Part shown: piece after piece, positions 7,620 through 16,142 of the stretch
Position numbering within the stretch: the stretch's first letter is position 1
How the letters are laid out: every line of letters begins with the position of its first letter
Assembly: GCF_963676325.1 (NCBI RefSeq)
Contig: NZ_OY781099.1
Coordinates: 3,162,001 to 3,226,000, forward strand
Reading direction: 5' to 3'
DNA length: 64,000 nt
Source: an uncultured Bacteroides sp.
GTDB lineage: Bacteria > Bacteroidota > Bacteroidia > Bacteroidales > Bacteroidaceae
Notes under the pieces: model-generated
Seen by the model: the letters and a program-made list of their open reading frames with translations, nothing else
Told to the model about the DNA's origin: nothing
Databases searched by the model: none
Position numbers and translations under genes: made by a program

Positions 7620-9248
7620 ATGAAAAAGTTTACACAGACTTTAGGTCTATGCCTATTAATGACCCTGCCCGCCATGGCGCAGAACTATGTTTCAAAGGTA
7701 TGGGTGGCCGATAAAGGAGATGGTACGTACCGCAATCCTATTATTTATGCTGATTATTCTGATCCAGATGCTTGCCGTGTAGGTGATGATTATTACATGA
7801 CGGCTTCCAGCTTTAATTGCATCCCTGGATTACAGATTCTACATTCTAAAGATTTGGTAAACTGGACCATTGTTAATGCAGCGATTCCTTATGCCCTTGA
7901 ACCGGTGGAAGCTGTGGAAAAGCCTGAGCACGGTAACAGAGTTTGGGCGCCAAGTATCCGTTATCATAATAATGAATTCTACATTTTCTGGGGTGATCCT
8001 GATCAGGGAGTGTTCATGACTAAAGCAAAAGATCCAAAAGGTCGCTGGAGCAAACCTGTTCTTGTGAAAGCCGGAAAGGGAATTATTGATACTACTCCTT
8101 TGTGGGATGAAGATGGCAACGTTTATCTGGTTCATGCTCTTGCCGGAAGCCGTGCCGGATTAAAGAGTGTGCTTGCCGTTTGCGAACTGAATGCTGAAGC
8201 AACTCAGGCCATTACTGAATCAAGAATTGTTTTTGACGGACATGATCATCACGAAACATGTGAAGGTCCGAAGTTTTATAAAAGGAATGGTTATTACTAT
8301 ATTTTCACTCCTGCCGGCGGTGTTTCTACCGGATGGCAGTTAGTGCTCCGCTCAAAGAATCCTTTTGGTCCATACGAAGAAAAGGTTGTAATGGCTCAGG
8401 GAAAGAGTTCCATCAACGGTCCTCACCAGGGAGCTTGGGTGGATACAAATACAGGAGAAGACTGGTTCCTCAATTTTCAGGATGTAGGTGCCTATGGTCG
8501 TCTTCTTCACCTGCAACCAATGAAATGGGTAAAAGATTGGCCGGTGATTGGTGTAGATAAAGACGGAGACGGATGCGGAGAACCTGTAACTTCATATAAG
8601 AAACCTAATGTAGGTAAGACTTATCCTATCTGTACTCCTCAGGAAAGCGATGAATTTAATACCCTGACCTTGTCACCACAATGGCAATGGCATGCAAACT
8701 ATAACCCGAAATGGATTTTCCTTGCACCGGATAAAGGTTATGCACGCCTATACTCCTACCCTGTTGTTAAGGATTATAAGAATTTATGGGACGTGGCCAA
8801 CCTGCTTTTACAGAAGACTCCTTCAAATGAATTCAGTGCGGTGATGAAACTGCGGTTTGCTCCTAGTCCAAAATACTACGGGGAACGTACCGGTTTGCTG
8901 GTAATGGGACTCAACTATGCACTTCTTTCACTGGAGAACACGAAAGAAGGATTAATCCTTTCTCAGAATGAATGTAAAAATGCAGATAAAGGATCGGCAG
9001 AAGTGGTCAATGAATCTGTTACATTAAAAGATAAAACAGTTTATTTTAAAGTAACGTTCAATAAAGCTGCTCAATGCGAGTTCAGTTACAGCACAGATGG
9101 GAAGAACTTCAAGAAGCTGGGTAAAAGTTTCCAGGCGCGTGAAGGGAAATGGATTGGCGCAAAGGTTGGAACTTTCTGCACTCGTCCTGCTATCCAAACT
9201 AATGATGGCGGATGGGCTGAGGTAGATTGGTTCCGTATTGAAAAATAA
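7620..9248 (+). CDS. GH43 family arabinofuranosidase/xylosidase-like hydrolase
   Basis: This 542-residue secreted protein has a signal peptide ending near AMAQ. The N-terminal five-bladed propeller carries the GH43 triad: catalytic base Asp48 in YADYSDPD, pKa modulator Asp157 in IIDTTP, and acid Glu215 in ETCEGP. Residues from about 335 to the end form a beta-sandwich typical of the C-terminal domain found in beta-xylosidase-type GH43 enzymes. In a pectin locus the likely substrates are arabinan or galactan side chains, but GH43 specificity is broad and not readable here. It has its own promoter box and is followed by a terminator. Confidence 0.9.
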   Translation: MKKFTQTLGLCLLMTLPAMAQNYVSKVWVADKGDGTYRNPIIYADYSDPDACRVGDDYYMTASSFNCIPGLQILHSKDLVNWTIVNAAIPYALEPVEAVEKPEHGNRVWAPSIRYHNNEFYIFWGDPDQGVFMTKAKDPKGRWSKPVLVKAGKGIIDTTPLWDEDGNVYLVHALAGSRAGLKSVLAVCELNAEATQAITESRIVFDGHDHHETCEGPKFYKRNGYYYIFTPAGGVSTGWQLVLRSKNPFGPYEEKVVMAQGKSSINGPHQGAWVDTNTGEDWFLNFQDVGAYGRLLHLQPMKWVKDWPVIGVDKDGDGCGEPVTSYKKPNVGKTYPICTPQESDEFNTLTLSPQWQWHANYNPKWIFLAPDKGYARLYSYPVVKDYKNLWDVANLLLQKTPSNEFSAVMKLRFAPSPKYYGERTGLLVMGLNYALLSLENTKEGLILSQNECKNADKGSAEVVNESVTLKDKTVYFKVTFNKAAQCEFSYSTDGKNFKKLGKSFQAREGKWIGAKVGTFCTRPAIQTNDGGWAEVDWFRIEK

Positions 9249-9270
9249 GAATATCTATCGCATATAGTAT

Positions 9271-9310
9271 AAGACTGTCTGCTCTGCCGGGAGGTAAGGC
9301 AAACAGTCTT
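9271..9310 (+). terminator. Terminator after GH43
   Basis: AAGACTGT (9271-9278) pairs with ACAGTCTT (9303-9310) around a GC-containing loop, followed by TATTGTTT. It ends the GH43 transcript. Confidence 0.65.
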
Positions 9311-9528
9311 TATTGTTTAGGCTGTTTGCGGCCGGATGTTTATAAAGTAAGGTACAGCATACATAAATTAGGTCTACACTTTATACTATTTTAGTGTACG
9401 CTATTTATAAATAAGGCGTAGATCATTAAAAAAACATCTAAGGATAAAATTACTTAAGTCTCCTTACATTTCACCTTAAATAAGGCCTGAAGAAGCATTA
9501 GTCATTGTTGTCCCTGCTTTATTTTCCG
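9311..9528. other. Intergenic stretch, no gene seen
   Basis: This lies between the GH43 terminator and the HAD gene promoter. I find no ORF with coding character. The only structure is a small inverted repeat, TACACT (9375-9380) and AGTGTA (9393-9398). Confidence 0.5.
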
Positions 9529-9536
9529 TAACTTTG
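9529..9536 (+). promoter_or_regulatory. -7 promoter box for the HAD phosphatase
   Basis: TAACTTTG matches TAnnTTTG exactly and lies 20 bp before the ATG at 9557, so the mRNA leader would be very short. Confidence 0.65.
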
Positions 9537-9556
9537 CATCGTAAACATAATGTAAA

Positions 9557-10204
9557 ATGAAGAAATTAGTAATATTCGATTTAGACGGAACCCTGCTTAA
9601 TACCATTGCCGATCTGGCACAAAGTACCAATTATGCACTGAAAAAGGTTGGTTTTTCCGAGCATGAAGAGAGTGAATATAAGTTTTTTGTTGGCAACGGA
9701 ATTAACAAGCTTTTTGAGCGCGCACTTCCGGAAGGTGAAAAGAGTGAGGAAAACATTGCAAAGGTTCGCAAGCATTTCCTTATTCATTACGGAGAGCATA
9801 ACATGGACAAAAGCAGACCTTATCCGGGTATACCTGAACTGCTGTCTGCACTTCAGGAGAAAGGGATAATGCTTGCCGTAGCATCTAACAAATATCAGTC
9901 GGGAACTGAGAAACTTATTGAGCATTATTTTGGCAATATTCCTTTTGTAGCTGTATTCGGACTACGCGAAGGTGTAAAAGCAAAGCCAGACCCTACGGTT
10001 GTAGAGGATATTCTTGCCATAGCAAAGGTTGATAAAAGCGATGTTCTTTACGTGGGCGACTCAGGCATTGACATGCTGACAGCTAAAAATGCAGGAATAA
10101 CTGCCGCCGGAGTAACCTGGGGCTTTCGTCCACTCGCGGAGCTGAAACAATTCGAACCGGAACACATTGTAAATGAAGCCGAAGAGATTCTTAATCTTTT
10201 ATAG
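9557..10204 (+). CDS. HAD-superfamily phosphatase, phosphoglycolate phosphatase-like
   Basis: This is a 215-residue cytoplasmic HAD hydrolase. Motif I is FDLDGTLLNT (Asp8 nucleophile, Asp10), motif II is AVASNKY (about 112-118), the Lys is in KAKPDP, and motif IV is VLYVGDSGIDM. An alpha-helical cap occupies roughly residues 17-85, as in Gph and PgmB-type enzymes. Phosphoglycolate phosphatase is the common annotation, but substrate is not certain; it may act on another sugar phosphate. It has its own promoter and lies among the pectin genes without an obvious role in pectin breakdown. Confidence 0.85.
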   Translation: MKKLVIFDLDGTLLNTIADLAQSTNYALKKVGFSEHEESEYKFFVGNGINKLFERALPEGEKSEENIAKVRKHFLIHYGEHNMDKSRPYPGIPELLSALQEKGIMLAVASNKYQSGTEKLIEHYFGNIPFVAVFGLREGVKAKPDPTVVEDILAIAKVDKSDVLYVGDSGIDMLTAKNAGITAAGVTWGFRPLAELKQFEPEHIVNEAEEILNLL

Positions 10205-10264
10205 ATGAGCAAAGGAAAGTTCTTTTTATAACAAAAACATTCTGTAAAAAACAGAAAAAACAAA

Positions 10265-10294
10265 TCGGCAAGACGACCTAAAGCGTCTTGCTGA
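10265..10294 (+). terminator. Hairpin after the HAD gene
   Basis: TCGGCAAGACG (10265-10275) pairs with CGTCTTGCTGA (10284-10294) with one wobble pair. There is no T-run. It overlaps the long alternative start of the next ORF (10288), which supports that gene's shorter start at 10330. Confidence 0.55.
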
Positions 10295-10329
10295 TACTAA
10301 TAACCTACTATAAAATTCTAATATTTAAG

Positions 10330-11247
10330 ATGAAAACAAAACTCTTATTTCTGATAATCTGGGGAGTTGCATCCTCAGTGTTTGCACAAGATTTTATTCC
10401 TATCTGGAAAGGTAGTAAAATGCCCAACAGTAAAGGGATTAAAGTCGAGGACAGCATCGCCAATGAACGGATTAACAAGGTGGGCACACCTGGAATATAC
10501 GTTTTTGAGCCATCAAAAGCGGAGAATAAAGGGACTGCTGTTCTAATTATTCCCGGCGGAGGATATGCCCGACTAGCTTATCAGATAAGTGGATTTCAAC
10601 TGGCAAAATGGTATAACACGTTTGGAGTAACGGCATTTGTACTGAGCCACCGCATGCCGCAATCGCCTGATGTAGAAGAATCTTACAAGGCTCCGCTTCA
10701 GGATGCACAAAGGGCCATGAGATATATACGTGCTAACGCCGGTCAATGGGGAATCAACATAAACAAAGTTGGCGTGATGGGCTGTTCGGCAGGTGGACAT
10801 CTATCGGCTTGTCTGTCAACCTTTACGGAAGATTGGAGCAAAGCAGGCGATAAACTGGATGCATTTTCTTTTACCCCGAACTTCACAATCCTAATCTCTC
10901 CAGTTATTTCAATGGGAGAATTTGCTCATAAAGGAAGTGTGTTGAACCTTCTGGGAAAAGATGCATCACAGAAACTGAAAGATCAGTTCTCATGCGATAA
11001 AAGAGTTACTGAGAACACGCCACCAGCATTCATTGTACATGCAACAGATGATAAAACAGTTCCTTCTCTGAACAGTATATTCTATTATACAGCTTTAAAA
11101 GAGCACAATGTAAAGATGAGTACGCTGCATATTTTCCCCGAAGGAGGGCACAATATTGCACTGAGAAACAATCCGGGAACAACAAACAAATGGACTTTAC
11201 TGGCCGAAGAATGGCTGGGAGATATCGGAATGCTGTCTGCGAAATAA
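10330..11247 (+). CDS. Secreted alpha/beta-hydrolase, probable carbohydrate esterase
   Basis: This 305-residue protein starts at MKTKLLFLII with a signal peptide ending near VFAQ. It has an alpha/beta-hydrolase fold of the esterase/lipase (BD-FAE or acetyl-esterase) type: oxyanion segment IPGGGYARLAY, the nucleophile elbow GCSAGG with the catalytic Ser, an Asp in HATDDKTVP and a His in EGGHNIAL. Such proteins in Bacteroidetes loci remove acetyl or other acyl groups from plant polysaccharides; here pectin or xylan acetyl groups are likely. The ORF opens 42 bases earlier, but that stretch lies in the preceding hairpin. A strong bidirectional terminator follows. Confidence 0.8.
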   Translation: MKTKLLFLIIWGVASSVFAQDFIPIWKGSKMPNSKGIKVEDSIANERINKVGTPGIYVFEPSKAENKGTAVLIIPGGGYARLAYQISGFQLAKWYNTFGVTAFVLSHRMPQSPDVEESYKAPLQDAQRAMRYIRANAGQWGININKVGVMGCSAGGHLSACLSTFTEDWSKAGDKLDAFSFTPNFTILISPVISMGEFAHKGSVLNLLGKDASQKLKDQFSCDKRVTENTPPAFIVHATDDKTVPSLNSIFYYTALKEHNVKMSTLHIFPEGGHNIALRNNPGTTNKWTLLAEEWLGDIGMLSAK

Positions 11248-11283
11248 ATAAATATCCTTAGTCACATAGTAACTTATAAATAA

Positions 11284-11349
11284 AAAGGCTGTATCTAAAC
11301 CAACATTTCATTATTTACAAGATGAAACATCGGTTTAGATGCAGCCTTT
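11284..11349. terminator. Strong bidirectional terminator
   Basis: An 18-nt left arm (11284-11301) pairs with an 18-nt right arm (11332-11349) with one G-U pair; the central TTTCAT and ATGAAA extend the stem. A-run before and T-run after make it work for both strands, between the convergent esterase gene and the hybrid-regulator transcript. Confidence 0.85.
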
Positions 11350-11380
11350 AATCAAACACAGAATCTATATCTTTGATTTA

Positions 11381-11476
11381 TTAAATAGCTTTCAAAAAAA
11401 AAGCAAAGAGAATAGTTGCCAAACCAGCCAGCAGAATGACGACAACAATCCAGAAAATCATTTTAGGTAATCTCAT
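11381..11476 (-). CDS. 31-residue single-span membrane protein
   Basis: An open frame of 31 codons begins with MRLPKMIFW, continues through a hydrophobic helix (IVVVILLAGLATILFAFFL) and ends in KAI. Two positive charges before the helix suggest N-in topology. It starts 11 bp after the stop of the hybrid two-component regulator and lies before the terminator, so it should be the last gene of that transcript. No function is known to me. The case rests on the clean start, the hydrophobic pattern and the position; a database search for conservation downstream of other such regulators would decide it. Confidence 0.55.
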   Translation of the reverse strand: MRLPKMIFWIVVVILLAGLATILFAFFLKAI

Positions 11477-11487
11477 ACAATAAATAA

Positions 11488-14400
11488 TTATTTATATTTC
11501 TTTCCCATGCTTTCTTTATATTCTGTCGGGGTGATGCCGAACTTCTGCTTAAAGCATTTACTGAAATAACGAGGATCATTTATACCAACCATATAAGAAA
11601 TCTGTGTCATGTTATACTCTCCCGTCTCAATAAGCTGAGCAGCCCTTTTTACTCGCATTTCTTTTATAAACTCAATTGGAGCCAATCCGGTAATCACCTT
11701 TAGCTTCTTAAAGAAGACTGAGCGACTTACGGCAAGCTGCTGCACTAAATCATCAACAACTAAAGCTCCATTATCCATATTCTTTTCCATCAGTTCCATC
11801 AGTTTATCCATAAACCTACGATCATGCGGAGACATTTCTGGTTGTTCTGTGGCTTCTTCCTCATTTTTCATAGGAACAGCCATCATATTTGCACGATAAA
11901 GTTCCTGCAATTTATGTCTTTGTGCCAGTAAGTTATCAACTCTGGCTTTAAGATAAGTAGCACTAAATGGTTTTGTGATATAGTCGTCAGCACCAAGTTC
12001 CAATCCTTCCAGCTTACTTTCAATAGCCGATTTAGCTGATAACAAAACGATAGGAATATGACTGGTAGCCATTTCTGTTTTCAACTCTTTTGTCAGCTCA
12101 ATTCCATCTTTTTCGGGCATCATTACATCACTAATAATCATATCAGGAACATACTTCAATGCCTTTTCCAGTCCTTCTTTACCATCAGCAGCCTCAATTA
12201 TCTGGAACGAAGAACTAAAAATGCTACGTAGGAAGAAACGAAGTTCTGCATTATCCTCCACCAAGAGCATTGTTTCTTTGGAAGAGTCTATGTTTGCATC
12301 AGAATCTTCTGTGTCTTTAGATAATATTTTATCCTGAAGATCTGAACAATGCGAAACCTCCTTTAACTGGAAGCTGGTTGAATCTGAAAGAATAAACTCT
12401 ACGCTTTCATCATAATGTTCTTTACCTTTCAGGAAATGTATTGTAAAACAGCTGCCCTCACCCAGCCTGCTATCCACCTGAATAGTTGCTTTGTGCATTT
12501 CAACCAGTTCCTTCACCAAAGAGAGGCCGATTCCTGTACTAGGCTGGTTGAAAAGATTTTTATCTACCAGATTCTCGAAGCGGGTGAACAGGGTATTTTT
12601 TTTGTTTTCTGCTATTCCAATTCCCTGATCACAGACACCAATTACCAATGTATTGTCTTCCTCTTTAATAAAGACTTTAATCATTTTCTCTTGGGGTGTA
12701 TATTTAAAGGCATTGGAAAGAAGATTAAATACAATCTTCTCCAGTTTGTCCATATCAGCCCAAAGAATCATCTGAGGTTTTTCGTTCTCTAAAATAAAAT
12801 CGATGTTATGATCTTCGGCCAGAGATGCAAAACTATCCATGATTCTACGGACAAAAGGAACTACATCAATCTCCTGAACTTTCATCTTCATTTTCCTGTT
12901 CTGAATTTTCCTAAAGTCAAGAATCTGATTTACCAGCCTCAGCATTCTGTCTGTATTGCGTTTCACCAGGTCAAGTTGTTCGCGGGCATCTTCGGGTAAC
13001 TTTGAATTCTTGAGAACAAATTCCACCGGACCAGAGATCAAAGTGAGAGGTGTGCGCAATTCATGTGATATATCTGTAAAGAAACGGAGTTTGATGTCCG
13101 ACACTTGCTGTTCAACAGAGACTTCATTCTTTAAACGATAGATAGTAAACAGGATATATACTGCAATAAGAATCAATGCCAGAATAAAAATAAAATAAAG
13201 CATGTATGCCCATGGTGTTTCCCAGAAAGAAGGGAGAATAGTAACTTTAATACTTCGTTCATTATTTACCCAAACTCCGTCGCTATTTGTTGATTTCACA
13301 CGGAATACATAATCGCCCTTCGGAAGATTTGTGTATGTGGCCGTACGTTGCTTATCAACATAAGTCCACTCCTTGTCAAATCCTTCAAGAATATATGCAT
13401 ACTGAATGTTTTCTGAATTTCGCATATCCAATGCAGCATACTGAATAGTCACTATGTTTTCTTTGTGCGAAAGGGTCAACTCTTCTGTATTGTCCAAAGC
13501 AAGGTTCAATACAGAGTTTTCTCCCGGCTCAACAACCTTATTGGCTATCATTAACTGAGAGAAGGTTATGTAAGGCACATAGGTACTTTTGCGAATAGCC
13601 ACCGGATTAAAGTGAAAGAATCCACTAGTTGTTCCAAAGTATATTTCATGGTTGGCTGCTACTTCTGAAGTTCCTTCACTGAAAGTCACTTTGAAAGCAA
13701 AACTTTTATCATCATAATTCTCAAACCTTTGCTGTGAGGGAATAAATTTGCTTAAACCATTTTCGGTACTTATCCACAGATTTCCCTTTATATCCTCCTG
13801 CATTGAAAGCAACACATCAGAAGGAGCACCATCTTTTACCGTATAGCATTTAAAGATAGCTTTCCCCTTTTCTGAAACAGATATCAGTTTATTGAGCCCA
13901 CCACCAAAAGTAGCCAGATACAGCTCACCTTTTTTAGTTGAATGAATCCAATGTACATCGTTATTGCTCAAACTAGCAGGATTGCCAGGCATGCGGGAAT
14001 TATGATTAAACTGAATCTCTTCAGGGTTAGAGAAATTATCTTTGAAAGAGATTACTCCGGATGTAGTTCCCACCCAGATATATCCTTTATTATCTTTGGT
14101 AATGTAACGAGCACGATAGCATTGATCAATAGGATATCCTTTCAGGTTGTTACGGTTATTGATAAATATAACCCGCCCGTTCCTGTCTTTATCTATATAA
14201 TTAATGCCACCGCCAAAAGTTGCAACCCAAACTCTTCCTTTGCTATCCTCGCAAAGACTGTAGATATTATCGTCACTCAGACTGTAAATATCATCTCCAT
14301 TATAATTATAGCGGGAAAGACGAAACTGGTTACCTGCTTTTTCAGCGCATACCAAACCACCACCTTTCGTTCCAATCCAGATTAGTCCTTTCCTGTCCTG

Positions 14401-15924
14401 AAAAATAGAATAGACAACACCTTTTAACTTTGCTCCGCTTTGGCTGATTGCACCTGTTTCAGTAAGATAACCTGTATATTTACGATTTGAATCATACACA
14501 CGCAAAGTACCATCCTTAAATGCTACCCAAAGATTGCGGTTCCGATCTTCAAATATTGCTCTGGTTTCATTGCTCAAAGACTCATAATCTTGCGGGTTGG
14601 GAGTTTCTAAATGGAACTGACTATCAAGAAAAGTAATCTTTTCGAGTCCTTTGGAATGGGTACACATCCATAAATTCCCTTGCCTGTCAGACATCGCAGA
14701 ATGGAGTTTATTTGAAAAACGACAGTTGGCAGAGCCTGGTTCATTATAGAAAGGAATAATCTTATTCTGCTTTCTGTCGAAATATGACATCCCTCCTCCG
14801 AAAGGATGTACCCACAGGTAACCATTTATATCTTCATGAATATGAAAAGCAGGTTGTGAACGCGTAGCACTAGCTAACTCAGTTTTCACAATTTCCTGTT
14901 TCACCAAATTTGTATGCGGATTAAAATGAGTAACTCCAGCAGCATCTTTCAGATCGAACCACACTTCTTTGCAGCGGTCCACATAAACAGTCCGGATTTT
15001 ATTTGAAGGAAGAGCCGCACAGGTAGTCGTATTATAATGAATGATTTCTTTATTGCTGATGCGATAGGTAAAGAATCCGTCGTCCGAAGTTGAAAAAACC
15101 AGTTCATCCGGTGATACCGAATTGATTGAAGTTATATTCGACTTTGTAGGAAGGACCAATAACTGAAAACGTCCGCCTTTCTTTTGATGTCTCCATACCC
15201 TACCCTTGTCCGATCCAAAAAACATTTCGGTGGGAGTTTCCTGTAAAGAATAAAATGCCTGACTTTGGCGATGGCGGAAATTCTTCTTGTCTACAAAATA
15301 AGAGACGGGGTATCTTTGTCCCGGCCTGATTAAAGCCAGACCATTATCCGTGAGCATCCATTCATTGTGTGATGCATCCTGATAAACCCTATATACTTTC
15401 TGAGTTGGAAAGAGTCCGGATTTCGAAGAATAAATATCGGTGGTAAGTTTGTGGGTCTTTCTATCTGTGAGAACCCTTATAGCTCCTTCATTTTCAGTAA
15501 TGAGCCACACTATTCCATTCTTCAGAACTTCAATGGATTGTATATATGCAGAACTACCTTCGCCCGATGATGGTACCTGAACAAATGTTTCCGTATCCGG
15601 ATCAAACCGATGAGCACGATTATCATAGGTTTGTACCCAAATATATCCATAGATATCTTCCACCATGCGATCCACACGGTTATTGGTCAAACTAATCAAA
15701 TCTCCCTGTCGGGCCTTGAATGTTTTAAAAGTATATCCATTGAATTTGTTTATTCCATCCCATGTAGCAAACCACATAATTCCTTTGTGATCCTGCAACA
15801 TGCTCATCACCGTGTTTTGTGACAAGCCATCTTCGGAAGAATAATGGGTAAAAGAGCATCTTTGCTGCGCATAGCTGCACACACAAAGCGTCCAAAATAT
15901 GAATATAAAGAAGAGGTTTTTCAT
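11488..15924 (-). CDS. Hybrid two-component system regulator (sensor kinase, response regulator and AraC domain in one)
   Basis: This 1478-residue inner-membrane protein senses oligosaccharides in the periplasm and activates polysaccharide-use genes. Order: signal peptide (1-19), two periplasmic beta-propellers built from repeats like GLIWIGTKGGG and GNLWISTENGL (about 20-770), a Y_Y_Y domain (about 820-895), one membrane span (about 900-925), HisKA with the phospho-acceptor His954 in SHELRTP, HATPase with GIGIA and TGIGLSL, a receiver domain with Asp1266 in ISDVMMP, and a C-terminal AraC helix-turn-helix. The ORF opens at 16023, but the signal peptide at M15924 and a promoter box at 15958-15965 fix the later start. 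Neighbours point to pectin oligosaccharides as signal. Confidence 0.93.
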   Translation of the reverse strand: MKNLFFIFIFWTLCVCSYAQQRCSFTHYSSEDGLSQNTVMSMLQDHKGIMWFATWDGINKFNGYTFKTFKARQGDLISLTNNRVDRMVEDIYGYIWVQTYDNRAHRFDPDTETFVQVPSSGEGSSAYIQSIEVLKNGIVWLITENEGAIRVLTDRKTHKLTTDIYSSKSGLFPTQKVYRVYQDASHNEWMLTDNGLALIRPGQRYPVSYFVDKKNFRHRQSQAFYSLQETPTEMFFGSDKGRVWRHQKKGGRFQLLVLPTKSNITSINSVSPDELVFSTSDDGFFTYRISNKEIIHYNTTTCAALPSNKIRTVYVDRCKEVWFDLKDAAGVTHFNPHTNLVKQEIVKTELASATRSQPAFHIHEDINGYLWVHPFGGGMSYFDRKQNKIIPFYNEPGSANCRFSNKLHSAMSDRQGNLWMCTHSKGLEKITFLDSQFHLETPNPQDYESLSNETRAIFEDRNRNLWVAFKDGTLRVYDSNRKYTGYLTETGAISQSGAKLKGVVYSIFQDRKGLIWIGTKGGGLVCAEKAGNQFRLSRYNYNGDDIYSLSDDNIYSLCEDSKGRVWVATFGGGINYIDKDRNGRVIFINNRNNLKGYPIDQCYRARYITKDNKGYIWVGTTSGVISFKDNFSNPEEIQFNHNSRMPGNPASLSNNDVHWIHSTKKGELYLATFGGGLNKLISVSEKGKAIFKCYTVKDGAPSDVLLSMQEDIKGNLWISTENGLSKFIPSQQRFENYDDKSFAFKVTFSEGTSEVAANHEIYFGTTSGFFHFNPVAIRKSTYVPYITFSQLMIANKVVEPGENSVLNLALDNTEELTLSHKENIVTIQYAALDMRNSENIQYAYILEGFDKEWTYVDKQRTATYTNLPKGDYVFRVKSTNSDGVWVNNERSIKVTILPSFWETPWAYMLYFIFILALILIAVYILFTIYRLKNEVSVEQQVSDIKLRFFTDISHELRTPLTLISGPVEFVLKNSKLPEDAREQLDLVKRNTDRMLRLVNQILDFRKIQNRKMKMKVQEIDVVPFVRRIMDSFASLAEDHNIDFILENEKPQMILWADMDKLEKIVFNLLSNAFKYTPQEKMIKVFIKEEDNTLVIGVCDQGIGIAENKKNTLFTRFENLVDKNLFNQPSTGIGLSLVKELVEMHKATIQVDSRLGEGSCFTIHFLKGKEHYDESVEFILSDSTSFQLKEVSHCSDLQDKILSKDTEDSDANIDSSKETMLLVEDNAELRFFLRSIFSSSFQIIEAADGKEGLEKALKYVPDMIISDVMMPEKDGIELTKELKTEMATSHIPIVLLSAKSAIESKLEGLELGADDYITKPFSATYLKARVDNLLAQRHKLQELYRANMMAVPMKNEEEATEQPEMSPHDRRFMDKLMELMEKNMDNGALVVDDLVQQLAVSRSVFFKKLKVITGLAPIEFIKEMRVKRAAQLIETGEYNMTQISYMVGINDPRYFSKCFKQKFGITPTEYKESMGKKYK

Positions 15925-15957
15925 AGTAATATACCAATTTGCGTAATAATCCTGATT

Positions 15958-15965
15958 CAAAAATA
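15958..15965 (-). promoter_or_regulatory. -7 promoter box for the hybrid regulator
   Basis: TATTTTTG on the minus strand fits TAnnTTTG and sits 34 bp before the ATG at 15924. The TGTACA array lies 71 to 148 bp further upstream. Confidence 0.5.
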
Positions 15966-16035
15966 CACAAATTACTAGAATAAATTTTATTTCCAGGCGG
16001 GATATTGAATAATATCCCGCCAATGCTTTTTATTC

Positions 16036-16113
16036 CCTTGTACAAAAGATTGCATTCTTTTGTACAGAACAATGCAATCTTTTGTACAGAAGAATTAATT
16101 GTTTTGTACAAGG
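16036..16113. repeat. Four TGTACA palindromes with exact 22-bp period
   Basis: TGTACA cores start at 16039, 16061, 16083 and 16105, each exactly 22 bp after the previous one. The 16-nt spacers are themselves near-palindromic, beginning with AAA or GAA and ending with TTT. The ends form a perfect 12-bp inverted repeat (16036-16047 and 16102-16113), and an inner perfect 18-bp inverted repeat spans 16039-16056 and 16071-16088. It lies between the stop of the CE12-CE8 gene and the promoter of the hybrid regulator. The helical phasing suggests a multi-site operator; a structured 3' end of the CE12-CE8 mRNA is an alternative. Confidence 0.75.
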
Positions 16114-16142
16114 AAATATTAATATCTGGCCAGACTTTTTAA

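Noticed and set aside
12415..14385. Several plus-strand ORFs inside the hybrid regulator gene
   Set aside because: They are antisense shadows of a 1478-codon gene with continuous domain structure.
16036..16113. Small CRISPR array
   Set aside because: The repeat core is only 6 bp with 16-bp spacers that resemble one another, and there are no cas genes.
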